NCBI GenBank assembly: GCA_011503125.2
Contig: WWBZ02000082.1
Span: 2,666,001 to 2,730,000 of the forward strand
Length of the DNA: 64,000 nt
Reading direction: 5' to 3'
From: Botryosphaeria dothidea
Lineage: Eukaryota > Ascomycota > Dothideomycetes > Botryosphaeriales > Botryosphaeriaceae
The notes under the pieces are model-generated. The model had not been told where the DNA came from. It saw nothing but the letters and a program-made list of their open reading frames with translations, and searched no databases. The stretch's first letter is position 1. Every line of letters begins with the position of its first letter. The position numbers and the translations under genes are program-made. This document shows, in pieces, positions 1 through 11,164 of the stretch.

Positions 1-793
1 TCGTATGCAGATTCCTTCTCTTGTTCCTACATCCCACTTTTCATCGTCCCCACCCAATGGCAATCCCATCTTAACCCACAACCCTTTTCCTTCGGCCTCA
101 TTCATGGCTGCATATACGGCCAGACAGTACGATACATATAGATGACAGGCCTGCATACTGTGCTGCATAGGAAGTGTCCTGGGAATAGGACATGACGTTG
201 AGGTCCAGCCACTCCGTCCTGCCGCACGGAGCCATGTGCCGATCGGATTGCCGGTGTTTGGGTATACGATTTACTGGAGTCATGTGATTGTGAGAAGTTG
301 AGGATTCTCCGCTACCAGCTTTAGGTAGCCAAGTATATAGTGCTGCCCGTCTATACGGTCGTGCTGGCAGTGAATACCTTCTCATTCCTACCACACGAGT
401 TTTCAATTACCGGACTTGCGAAATGAGGTGTCAGATGCTTGAATAATTTTTTACCAGGTCAAAACCTTGGGCCTCGGTATGCGGCTTGTCCACACGCCCT
501 AGTCTTGCCATGTTCGGGAGTGCATGCCACATACAGGAGCTCAGGCACTCCACACTCGACTGCATGGAGACGTGGCGGCGATGGACTGTGATGTGGAATG
601 TTGCTTAGTCAAAGCTTCTCTGGCAACTCCACTCATCGATAATCTTCGCCGAACACCGACATCGCCTCCACCTATCAGCGCGACTTCAGATCCCGCCATA
701 AAATTGCCCGCCTTTCCCCGCAGACCATGCCTGTGCCCGATGGACGACTGAGCATACGTACTGCGAGGTAGTGCTCCAGCACCCAGCGCAACC
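1..793. other. Intergenic, upstream of the MoaA-MoaC gene
   Basis: No reading frame here has coding character, and I see no RNA gene or repeat. The last part is presumably the promoter and 5' leader of the MoaA-MoaC gene. No clear TATA box is visible. Confidence 0.5.
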
Positions 794-3700
794 ATGGCCG
801 GACACATTGTGCGCGCCCGCGCCCAGGCCCTGCGCACTCCAAATGCCGCCGCCAGGACGCCCGCATGCACTCGGTGGCAAGCCTATACCGCGTGCACAAT
901 CCTACCGGAGCATTGCCACGCGCAGGATCACGACCGCTGCCGTGGCACCCGAGCCCGCTCTCGATGTCCCCGGCCCACAGGTCGAATTTCCGGTTCCACG
1001 CGCAGCCGCAGAGAGGCAATCAAGCAGGCGAAGCCCTTCTCGGAATTCCTGACCGATACCTTCAGCCGCCAGCATGACTACCTGCGCATCAGCATCACCG
1101 AGCGCTGCAATTTGCGCTGCCTATACTGCATGCCAGAGGGTATGTTGCTTCCCCGACAAGAGCTCTGCAACATCTGCCGCCGCTAACTGCACAAAACTTC
1201 CACAGAGGGCGTACCACTTTCCCCGGCCGACCACTTGCTCACGACCCCCGAAATCTTCTACATCTCGTCCCTGTTCGTGAATCAAGGCGTCAACAAGATC
1301 CGACTGACTGGCGGCGAGCCCACGGTGCGGCGCGACATCCTGCCTCTGATGCGGTCGATCGGGTCCCTGCGCTCCAAAGGCCTGCGCGAGCTCGCCATAA
1401 CCACGAACGGCATATCGCTGCACCGCAAGCTGGACAGCATGGTGGAGTCGGGCCTGACGGGCATCAACCTCAGCCTGGACACGCTGGACCCGTTCCAGTT
1501 CCAGATCATGACGCGCCGCAAAGGCTTCGACGCCGTCATGAAGAGCATCGATCGCGTGCTCGAGATGAAGCGGCTGGGCGCGCCGGTGAAGCTGAAGATC
1601 AATTGCGTCGTCATGCGCGGCCTGAACGACCGCGAGATCGTGCCCTTCGTCGAGCTGGGCCGCGAGAAGGACGTCGAGGTGCGCTTCATCGAGTACATGC
1701 CGTTCGACGGGAACAAGTGGAACAAGAAGAAGATGATGTCGTACCAGGAGATGCTGGACGTCATTCGAGCCAAGTATCCCGGCGTGCGGCCGGTGAAGGG
1801 GCATAAGAACGATACCAGCAAGACTTGGGAGGTGCCCGGCTTCGTCGGAAAGATTGGCTTCATCACGAGCATGACGCACAATTTCTGTGGGACTTGCAAC
1901 AGGCTGCGCATCACGAGCGATGGCAATCTGAAGGTCTGCCTGTTTGGCAACACGGAGGTGTCGCTGCGGGACATCATGAGGAAAGACAACGAGGGCAAGC
2001 CGATTGATGAAGAGGCGTTCGAAGCCATTAAAGAGGTCGAGATGAACAGGCAGCAAGGCCTGCTAGGTGAAGGCTTGAATCCCGACTGGAGTGAACGGGA
2101 GAGAGAGCTCCTCGAAGTCATCGGGGCTGCTGTTAAACGGAAGAAGGCCAAGCATGCCGGCATGGGCGAGCTCGAAAACATGAAGAACAGGCCTATGATT
2201 CTAATCGGTGGGTAAAGGTCTTTTTTGTCCGTACACGGCTTTTGGTGACGGATTGTATATGAGTCACGCGGAGTTTTTTGTTTTCTGGTCTTTGGATACT
2301 ACCAGGGAGCATCTGGCGGCGTTATCTTGATCATGTCCACATATGCGAAAGCGTCACTTCTGCAGTCGCTTCCAAATCGAAGCTCTTGTTGCACCAACCG
2401 CCCATTTACATGTGCTGAGTGTGAACGGCTCGCTAATGGATGATACAGATGAACAACGCCCCAACTACTCACCTTTCACTACACAGAGCTTACCAAGAAC
2501 TGGTCCAAGCCATTCCACACAACCATGGAAATTCATCCCCCACCATCTCCTTAGCATTGGCTCATCCAGCGCCGGTATCCGATACTTCTCATCCTCAACA
2601 CGACAGCTCTCCCGCCACAACAAACCCATTTACCGAAGACCAACAACGCGATGAAGAGGAAGATGAAGAGTACGACGACGAAGAGCACGACAACGACGAA
2701 GAGGCCGCCGCCGCGGCGACGCCGAAGCTCACGCACGTCAACCAGAACGGCACGGCGCACATGGTGTCGGTGGGCGGCAAGCGGGCGACGCGCCGCATCG
2801 CCGTCGCCGTCGCCAGCGTGCGCTTCTCCAGGCCCGGCCCGCTGCGCCTCATCCGCGCCAACGCGGTCAAGAAGGGCGACGTGCTCAGCGTCGCGCGCAT
2901 CGCCGGCATCATGGCCAGCAAGGCCACGCCGTCCGTCATCCCGCTGTGCCACACCGTCAACATCACGCACGCCGAGGTCGAGGCCGGCCTGGTCGAGCCG
3001 CCGCCCGCGCCCGAGGACGCCGCGTTCGACGGCTCGCCCGAGGCGTGGCGGGAGCGGCGGCGGCGGGCGAGGGAGGAGCGGAGGCAGGAGGAGGTGGGAG
3101 GGGAAGGAGAAGGGGAAGGGGAAGGGGAAGAAGAGCTCGACCGCGACTTCGCGGCGCTGCGGCGCAGCACCAACGCGCGGCGCTACGCGAGCAGCCACTT
3201 CGCGCCGGGCGACTGCCGCGCGGTCGCGGACCGGGCGGCGTATCCGTTCGGCGGCGTGCTGCTGACGGCGCGCGTCGAGACGGTAGGGCCGACGGGCGTG
3301 GAGATGGACGCGCTGATGGCGGCGAGCGCGGCGGCGCTGACCGTGTTCGACATGTGCAAGGCGGTGGACCGGGCGATGCGGATCGAGAACGCGCGGGTGG
3401 TGTTGAAGACGGGCGGGAGGAGCGGCGACTGGGTCGATGCGGGATGGTTGTACGCGCGGGCGGGCGTGGCGAGGCGGAAGGAGTTGGAGGGCGTGATGGC
3501 GTGGAAGGGGGACTTGGAGGCCGGCGTGAAGGATGGGAAGAAATGGTGGAAGAAATGCTTTAGGGTGCTGACGAGGGCTGGGTTTGACGAGAATAAGGCG
3601 CAGGAGCTGTTGCGGTGGATTAAGGATGGGACTATGGGGGTGGCGGGTGTGAAGGGGGAGGGGGAGGGCGGGGACGAGGGTGGTGAGGGTGGTGGTGGTG

Positions 3701-5337
3701 GTGGTGAGGCGGTGCGGGTGGATGAAGATGAGGAGCCGCTTTGGGAGGGCGAGAGCGATGGAGGCAAGATCGACTTTGAGGATTCGACGGAGAAAACCAG
3801 TGAGGAGTCGAGCTTGGGCAAAGAGCAGGCGTCTCAGGCGACTGAACAACCTCGAAACATGCCAGCATCAAGCCCCGTGTCAACACCGCAATCGACAGCC
3901 GAAACAGCAGCGAAGAAGGAATCGCGGACCAAGAAGCCCAGTTTGGACGCTAGCCAGACACCTCAGACGACGCAGCAATCTCCCCAGGACGTTCCGGCGT
4001 CGAGTTCCCAGCCCGCGAGGCAATCAACACTGCCGGCAGCGGCAGAACAAAGTCCTCAGCCCGCACCAGAGACGTCTGCACCACCAGCTCTTGAAGAAGA
4101 TCCAGAGTATATCGAAGCAAGGAACATCGCGAAAGTCATCGCCGCAGTCGAGGAGCGGAACGAACCGCTGGTGCTGACGCCGGCAATGATCCGTAAGATG
4201 TCGGCCACGGACATCTTCGCCGACGACGAGCTCCGCAGCCAAAAGTACCGCGGCATGGCGACCGAAGAGGCCAAGAACGACAGCCAGCCGGCAGCAGAAG
4301 AAGCGACGCCCGAAGATCGAGCCGTAGCGCTCGACTTTGCAATCAAGTCCCACCAAGTCCTCATGGTGAAGAAGCAGATGGAGTTGGAACGCGACGCCGC
4401 CGAGCCTTCACGACAACACGCGACGGAAGAGGAAACAGACGTGGACGAAGACGACGACGACGACGACGACGCCGCCGCCGCCTCCACGCCGCCTCCACCC
4501 CTGTCCATCCACGACCTGAAGAAAGACCGCCCCAATGGCAGCGGCCGCGTCCTGCCCACCGACATCGAGCCCACGCCGGAGGAGGCGGCGCTCGCGCAGA
4601 AGTCGACCGCGCCGCCGCCGTGGGAGACGATGTCGCCCGGCCCGGCGCGCGTCAAGGCGGAGCGCCAGTGGCGCCGCGACCAGGAGTGGAACGCGCGCAT
4701 GGAGCGGCTCGCCGCACTCGAGCGGCGCGCCGAGGAGGCGAGGAGGCGGCCGCAGTACAGCAGGCACTGGCTCCGGGCGCGCGGGGGCGGGAGGCGGATG
4801 ATGCGCAAGGTCGAGCTGGCGGCGCGGATCGGCGTGCACGATGCCGAGCACGACGTGCTGAGGTGGGAGCCGCCGGGGCTGGATGGCGGGGCGGAGGACG
4901 AGGCGAGCAATGTGGATTTGAGGCGCAGTTGGGGGCGGTTTGTAAAGACGGAGCTGCCGCCGGAGAATTCGAGGGAGAAGGGCGTGCCGAGGAAGTATAG
5001 AATGAGGCATGCGGTGGCGAGGGAGAAGGAGCAGTTGAAGAGGGCGATGGGGCGGGTGGACTATAACGAGTGGACGCTGTTGACGTTTATCAAGGGGAAG
5101 AGGGAGAGGAGGTGGGACAGGGAGAGGGCGGTGCGGGAGGAAGAGGAGAAGTCGAATGAGCAGGCGAGGGAAGCTCTGGGCCTTTGGGATCATCTGGCGG
5201 GTGAGGATGAGTTCGTGGAAGAGGAGAATGAGGGGCTGGAGGAGGGAGAGGAGAGGGGAAGGAAGGAGTTGTTGGAGGAGGCCGGACGGGACTACATGGA
5301 GAAATGGTATCAGGATATTAAGAAAGCAAGAGGATGA
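794..5337 (+). CDS. cnxABC: Molybdenum cofactor biosynthesis protein, MoaA-MoaC fusion (MOCS1/CnxABC type) with long C-terminal extension
   Basis: Converts GTP to cyclic pyranopterin monophosphate, the first step of molybdenum cofactor synthesis: MoaA is the radical-SAM cyclase and MoaC the cPMP synthase. Proposed exons are 794-1139, 1206-2211 and 2487-5337, giving about 1400 aa. The MoaA part carries the radical-SAM cluster [17 protein letters not shown], and the second Fe-S motif CGTCNRLR. The MoaC part carries LCHTVNITH and ends in [20 protein letters not shown]. The 66-nt first intron restores CMPEEGVPLSP. The second intron (275 nt, donor GTAAAG, acceptor CACAG) is the only choice I found that keeps frame; its donor overlaps a stop codon directly after Gly-Gly. 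The first ~70 residues are Arg/Ala-rich, as in a mitochondrial presequence, but another frame at about 905-1020 also looks coding, so the N-terminus is uncertain. After MoaC there are about 600 residues of acidic, Ala/Glu/Arg-rich sequence of no family I recognise. Confidence 0.9.
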
Positions 5338-6552
5338 AGCAGGATTGCGAAGGTTCGTTGGTCTGGTCTGTACTATACAGTATTTCCTCTCTGTTCAAAA
5401 GTTTTGTTTTGTTTATTCCTTCGTTCGGATGGTAGAAGAACCATTAGATGTACAATCAGTTGCGCAGTGGAGTATGTACAATAGCGGGCGTGAGAAAGTG
5501 ATGCGGCTTCACTGCTCACGAATATACGACATCTCAATGTCCGCCAGATCGGACTTGGCTGTTGCAACACTCGTAGACGCAGAGCTCTCTTCTACGTGAA
5601 TGCCAAAAAGTGACGTCGCTTGGAAATAAGCCCAACCTCGGTGTCGTCCCAGACAAGGGCTCTTCCTTCCGCCCCTCCCGCCGCCGTGCATGCCTACCCC
5701 CGGCAACCTGAACGCGCTGGCGGCCCCTCTGTCCCGAAAGCCCGGATCTTGCGCGCGCATGCACGACTGCCGGACCCATCCCGGCAGATGCGCGGTCACG
5801 ATGTTGCATCTGCGGCTTGCGACGCTGCATGCACGCAATTGCAAATACCTCTTCTCGGCTGCTCATGTCTTATCCCCGCCACGGGCAGACGTGTTCAGCA
5901 TGTTGACTCGCAACAAGGTTTGCCGACAGGATGATGGCGGTTTCGGGGGTTTTTTCCTTCCTTTCGAAAGTAGGCGAGAAACATGCAGGTGCCGTGTCCT
6001 AATTCGGCAAGCCGGCGCCGCAGAGCTAGGAACACTTGGCTGGCCAGTGACGTCGGTTACAGTGAGGCTCACGGCGCGGCTGGTGCGGTCTCCTCCTTCG
6101 GCGGAGCTTCGCCCGGAAATGTTTGGATTTTGGGAAGGGAGAAAGGACGGGTGAAGAGGCGGCGGGGCATGGGTCGTGCGTTGGTCGTTGCTATTGCTTT
6201 TTTCTGCTCCTCCGAAGCAGCGGTCTGGAGCCTATCGCAGCTTCGGCATTTGCAACATGCCGTTCCCGTGGGGACTCGGCGTATTCGGCTGGATGGAGAT
6301 GTGCAGGGAGGTTATTAGGCAGTATTCTGAGACCAAGCTCTTCAGCAGAATTCGCCGAGACAGCTGCACTTCATGGTCTTTTGGCATACATAGAGATGTA
6401 TTAGTCGTCACTTCCTTGTAACGATGATATCGAGTCACAAAACTAAGCATGCATCATTGAAAACATTGAACGTGAAGATTCCCATCATGATAAGCTGTTC
6501 CAATGCGCCGCAGCCATTGTATTCCCATTGCAAGCTCTCGGGGCCAGGCCCC
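5338..6552. other. Intergenic between convergent genes
   Basis: This 1.2 kb separates the 3' ends of the MoaA-MoaC gene and the small secreted protein gene. I see no coding frame, repeat or RNA gene in it. Confidence 0.5.
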
Positions 6553-7152
6553 CTACCAGATTGCGCCAATGAGCTGGGCGACAAAGTTTCCAATCGGGCC
6601 TGTGATTGGCACTTGTCGTTCCTTCAACTTGTCGCCGGGGTTGTTGACCTGGTCAAAGGTCAAAGCGCCGACGAGGACGGTGGTCAGAGACTCAGGTCCT
6701 TGGCTAACGAGCAGTCCGACATCCTTCAAGGTGCGGTCCAGCAGGCTCGGAGGGAGAAGAGCGAGACTATCACGTCCATGAGCCAATGAGGGATACAAAG
6801 AGGGCGCAGTGATGAAGCACTTACGGAACAACGTAATCGTCAGATACGGTCGACTGGCCGGTGGACGTATCGAATTGACCAAACTGTGCGTGGACGGGAC
6901 CAAGGAGGCCTCCGCTCGGGTTGCTGATGAACATGGAGCTGTCCTGGTTGATTAGACCAGACAGTTCCTCCGGAATTGCCACTCTGAGCAGGTATCGAAA
7001 TCAGTTCATGTAAGACTAATTGGCGCGAGTGTAGCAGTAACGTACGGGACTTGATAGGTCTGGAGGCTCTCTGAACCAGACGAAGCCGTTTGAGACGTTG
7101 GCAGGGCCGCCGCAAGGACGGGCAGAATCACGGGCAGGATTGAGAATCGCAT
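6553..7152 (-). CDS. Small secreted protein, unknown function
   Basis: Three exons read on the minus strand: 7152-7046, 6983-6825 and 6766-6553. They give a 159-aa protein. The first ~18 residues (MRFSILPVILPVLAAALP) form a clear signal peptide. The mature protein has no cysteine, is rich in Ser, Leu, Gly and Gln, and ends in a hydrophobic segment (NFVAQLIGAIW). Both introns have consensus donors (GTACGT, GTAAGT) and keep frame, which is the main support for the model. I recognise no domain. The lack of cysteines argues against a classic disulfide-rich effector. It is transcribed away from the peroxidase gene with a 1.2 kb shared upstream region. Confidence 0.7.
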
Positions 7153-7241
7153 GATGTGGATAATTGTGAGATTGGGTGGACGAGTTATTGACGAGTCAAT
7201 GAGATGACAGCGGCTTTAATGCAAGACGAGATCTATCAAAA

Positions 7242-7266
7242 GATGATGATGATGATGATGATGATG
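7242..7266. repeat. (GAT)n microsatellite
   Basis: Eight consecutive GAT units lie about 90 bp upstream of the small secreted protein start. It is a simple sequence repeat, probably length-variable between strains. Confidence 0.95.
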
Positions 7267-7762
7267 TCCCATAAGCATACGTAGGGAGCTCGGACAGTGA
7301 CAGCGATGAGATCTACAGCACAAGCCCGAGTCCAAGGCGCAGACGGGTTAGCATGCTAGTGGGTAGACTCCAGACCAAATTGGGGGATCAGCACAGAGCG
7401 GGTACTCCGAATTTCCTTCTCGAGAAGATCGAGATTCGAAAAAGGGTGCGTTGTCCGTGCTGAGCGTCAACCGGGCCGGGATGAGTCGGTGGTGGCGGGC
7501 TGGAAGAATAAGGCTCGGCGCCAACGAGGCTCGGGTAACTGCAAGGGGAAAGGCAAGGCAAGAGCCAATGAGGCTTAAGGTTGCTGTCATCGCCGGCGCT
7601 GTCACTGGCTCCATCAGTGGCTGCAGGTGAGCCAAGGGAGGTGCTGGGCGCCACCGGGGGCCTGAGGAGCGGAGAGGCGGTGGAGATGGCGGCATGATGT
7701 GGAGAAGCACAGTGACATCGGCTTGCGGGATGTTTTTCCTGGATGTTGTTGATCTTTCGGGA

Positions 7763-7777
7763 GGGGGGGGGGGGGGG
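7763..7777. repeat. Poly-G tract
   Basis: A run of 15 G in a G-rich stretch (about 7759-7795). It is probably length-variable and hard to sequence accurately, so the exact count is uncertain. Confidence 0.9.
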
Positions 7778-8240
7778 AGGGATCGGCGGGGGCTCCGGGA
7801 GATTCGCTGGCGGCTCAGATTAGCGAAGCGCGGAATGCCTGCCCGACGACACTGCCAGGCCTAGCGCTGCCGATCCCCGTCTGCTCAGCTCTGCTTTCCG
7901 CTTCATATCCCAACGCGAAGTCGTGCCTGACACGTCCTCCCTGCATTCTAGCACGAGGTTGGCGCTGAAACCGCCGCCCCCGATTAGCCCTCGACCATGC
8001 CATCCACCATCCGTGCACACTAAAATCCCGGCGGGCAGTGCTTAGCTTCGTCTTTCTTGGCCATGTATTAGCAACGTCATCATCGCTGCTACCCACCAGA
8101 TCTACCGTAGGCTCTGGCCCGCGAAGGAATATGCATGTCATTAGGAATGATGTGAGTGGCTACTGTGACGTTGTGCGCTTTGACTGAAGATCACCATGCT
8201 CACGCCCGCCGGGTCCTTGTTGGGAATCTTCGGCCTCATC

Positions 8241-8250
8241 ATATATATTT
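8241..8250 (+). promoter_or_regulatory. TATA-like element of the peroxidase gene
   Basis: ATATATATTT lies about 65 bp before the ATG at 8315, a plausible core promoter position for a fungal gene. No experimental support is available from sequence alone. Confidence 0.4.
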
Positions 8251-8314
8251 CACTGAGGGCTCATACAGTTGTAGCTCCCATCATTCCCTACTCCAATCCT
8301 CTCCACAACTCATC

Positions 8315-9683
8315 ATGAAGTCCTCTACAATTTCACTGACTCTGCTGGCTTCCAGCACAGAAGTCCTCGGCTTTCCACAACTTGCCGTCGACCAGCTCGC
8401 CAAGCTCGCCGCACAGTCAGGGGAGAAACTTCCCAGGCTATTGCAAGAGAAGCACGAGAACCTGAAGCGGCAAGCTGGCTTCGACGCTGCTGCCCAGGCA
8501 GTCTCAGTCACTGGCCAGCATGCTTTCGTCGCGCCGAATTTCGGTGCGGGCGATCAACGCGGCCCATGTCCCGGACTCAACGCCGCTGCCAACCACGGCT
8601 ATATCGATCACAGCGGTGTTGATACCTTCAACAACATCCTCGCTGGTGTGAATGAGGGTAAGCATGAACCCCACCACCACACACCACATCTATGAAAACT
8701 AACCGTTAATAGCTTACGGTATGGCCTTGGACCTGGCAACGTTCCTTGCTGTCTATGGCACTGTGTTCGATGGAAACCCCATCTCTCTTACACCCGGATA
8801 TTCCATCGGAGGCTATTCTCCACGCAGCCAGAACATCCTGGGCAACGGCCTTGGCCTCCTGGGACAGCCAGAGGGCCTCAGCGGCTCGCACAACAAGTAC
8901 GAGTCCGACTCGTCCCCGACCCGCCCCGACATGTATCTCGAGGGCCAAGCCTTCCGCGTCTCCGTGCCGCAAGCACAGCAGTACGTCGACAACACGCCCT
9001 CCGACCCCATCTCGGCGCCCGACTGGTACGACAGCCTGTTCGAGTACCGTATCTCGCGCTTCGACGACTCCATCAACCGCAACGGCCGCTTCTTCTTCTC
9101 GCCCTTCGCCGGCGTGCTGGTCGCGCCCGCCGGCTACTCCTTCCCGCCCGCCATGATGTCGAACCACTCGGCCGAGTTCCCCGAGGGCTACATGACCAAG
9201 GACATCTTCAAGCAGTTCTTCTCGCTCGGCGGCGCCGACGACGCCATCACCTACGAGGAGGGCCACGAGCGCATCCCCGAGAACTGGTACAAGCGCGCCA
9301 TCGGCGACGAGTACACCATCGCCGGCTTCCTGGCCGACGTGCTGTCCTACGCCATCCGCGACCCGCGCCTGCTCAGCGTCGGCGGCAACAACGGCGAGCC
9401 CGACACCTTCACCCCCGTCGACATCGGCGACTTGACCGGCGGCGTCTTCAATGCCGCGACCCTTCTCGAAGGCAACAACCTGCAGTGCTTCGTCTTCCAG
9501 AGCATTCTTGCTGCCAGCCCTGATGTGCTCGGAGGCGGCATCGTCACGTCTTCGCCGTTCAAGCAGTTGAGCAATACCCTGCTGTCTGGCATCGCCGGTG
9601 TGGGATGCCCTCAGTTGACATCCATCAACAACAAACTGTATGAGCAGTATCCGGGTTACGATGCTTCTCAGGGTGCTGTTTAA
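8315..9683 (+). CDS. Secreted heme-thiolate peroxidase (chloroperoxidase / unspecific peroxygenase family)
   Basis: Two exons, 8315-8657 and 8713-9683, give 437 aa; the 55-nt intron has donor GTAAGC and acceptor TTAATAG. The N-terminus is a signal peptide ending near LGFPQ. The family's heme-ligand motif is present as RGPCPGLNAAANHGYI, with Cys85 as the predicted axial thiolate. The downstream segment HNKYESDSS fits the conserved Glu/Asp/Ser region (Mg site and active-site acid). Known members use H2O2 to halogenate or oxygenate organic substrates outside the cell; the actual substrate here cannot be inferred. The start was chosen because it begins the signal peptide and follows a TATA-like site. 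The length matches the long, class II-type fungal members. A single Cys pair near the C-terminus (LQCFVF, VGCPQL) may form a disulfide. Confidence 0.9.
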
Positions 9684-10650
9684 AAGACCCTAGCGAATGA
9701 TTTGTAACTTGTATCTTATACTCCTCATTAGCCTAATATTATGAACTCATGAATCTGCATATCTATTCTTCGTCTTCGCTCAATCATGAAGGAGCACCTC
9801 CCGGCGTGTAAAGACGTGAGGTTAACTTTAGACTTATTAAATCCCCTCATGTTTGCATTCAGACTGTTGCAGTACCTTTAGGATTGGTTTTGACTTCAGA
9901 AGTTCACCGCAAAACATGATATTCAGTGTGAAAGAACGTGTCATACCGCACACCGGGAAGAAAAGCAGAGGAAACTCTAGTCTGTTTCGTGGACCAATCA
10001 AAACTGCCACCATGGCAGTGTTAAGATTCTCCATCCATCCAAAAACGATAACCATCTCGACTCCGCTGGTAGACCTGTTTCTGATCTTCGAGTGGAAATG
10101 GGGCATTCGGAGCCTGTTTTCGATTGTACACCCGCTTTTTGGCGTCTGCAGGAGCCACGTTCCTCGCAGATGCAGACCGGCGTCTGATTATGCGGTCTCC
10201 GCGAAATGTGGCTAGTCCCGAAACGAGTCTCCTACAATTGGTCGACTCATGCTTGGCGTTATTCAAATCTTCAAGGGCCAGACGTGTCGATCTCGTTTTG
10301 TCCGGTAAGGATAGGAGGTGGCCATCATTGATCGATGACTGCGATGAACTTCCACAGCAGCGAAGACGCGTAAGTATTATCTGGGCTCAGGCGTTGATCA
10401 GAAATTGAAGATGAGGCACAAATATTGTCCGAGAATAAATAGCACTGTGAAAAGTCAAGTCGACGTATAATAGCAAGCAGCAAGCAGGCGCCCGATTATT
10501 TACAGGGAGCAAGATATGACAAATAATGCAAGGCCGTAGAGCAAAATAAGCACAAAAGACCTCCCCGGACAGACTCCGCACTCTTCCCCGAGTCAGACTT
10601 GACGTTCCGGCGCATTCGCTGTGCGCCAGGCAAAACTTCACCACGTTGCG
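9684..10650. other. Intergenic
   Basis: 3' flank of the peroxidase gene and of the convergent uncharacterised gene. Several short open frames exist, but none has a start, splice sites and composition that support a gene. Confidence 0.4.
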
Positions 10651-11164
10651 TCACTTCCCGTCCGGGCTCTGCCCGAGGACATATACTCTGTCCAGCGCCC
10701 CAGCCCTCCTTCGACTCTTTATACCCGTACCGAGTTTCTTGAGGTCGATGGTCGCAAGGAACATCTTCGTGTCGCCGACGTTGACACAGACGTCCACCTT
10801 TGTGTTCTTCTTTCCGGTCCCTATATCCACGTATTCTCCTGCGTCGCTGTCTTCTGATACCGTGTCAGGGCCATTGAGAACGGGTGGTTTGGAACGCGCG
10901 CTCACCGTATTTTGACGCGATGTCTTCCCAGTACTTCTGGTTCAGTGAATCGTACACCACGACGTGTTCGCCTATCGAGGAGTGCTCCCTGAAGGCGCTG
11001 TGGGAACTTGAGCTTTTGCGCGGGGTAAGCAGGGACATGCCGTGTGTTCCTGAAGATCTTCCGCTGCGGGTGCACTGGATGATACCGACAAGGTGGATTG
11101 TGCTACCAAGCTTCGAGGTTCGAGATGTGCGGCAAGGTCTTGAGGAAAGCTCGGGTAAATGAAG
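10651..11164 (-). CDS. Uncharacterised protein, 5' end unresolved
   Basis: Two exons are well supported. The 3' exon is 10853-10651 and the preceding exon ends at 10906, separated by a 52-nt intron (GTGAGC...TATCAG) that joins SLNQKYWEDIASKY to EDSDAGEYVDIG in frame. The predicted text looks like a folded protein (HSSIGEHVVVYDSL, then KVDVCVNVGDTKMFLATIDL) and ends at a stop after SPDGK. The upstream exon is open only to 11164, where there is an in-frame stop, and no ATG in it is convincing, so at least one more 5' exon is likely. One candidate lies around 11270-11400 on the same strand, but I could not join it. I do not recognise the family. The coordinates cover only what can be supported. 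Confidence 0.5.

Larger units (their letters stand above)
7153..8314. other. Divergent promoter region of the secreted protein and peroxidase genes
   Basis: This intergenic stretch lies between two divergent genes for secreted products. It contains a GAT trinucleotide run and a 15-bp poly-G run, listed separately, and a TATA-like site before the peroxidase. No coding frame is convincing. Confidence 0.5.

Noticed and set aside
1121..2056. Long minus-strand open frame opposite the MoaA exon (311 codons)
   Set aside because: Antisense shadow of a GC-rich conserved coding exon; its composition (Leu/His/Arg/Val-rich) is typical of antisense reading.
2551..3849. Long minus-strand open frame opposite MoaC (432 codons)
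   Set aside because: Shadow frame, rich in Arg, Leu, His and Pro, opposite a clearly homologous plus-strand domain.
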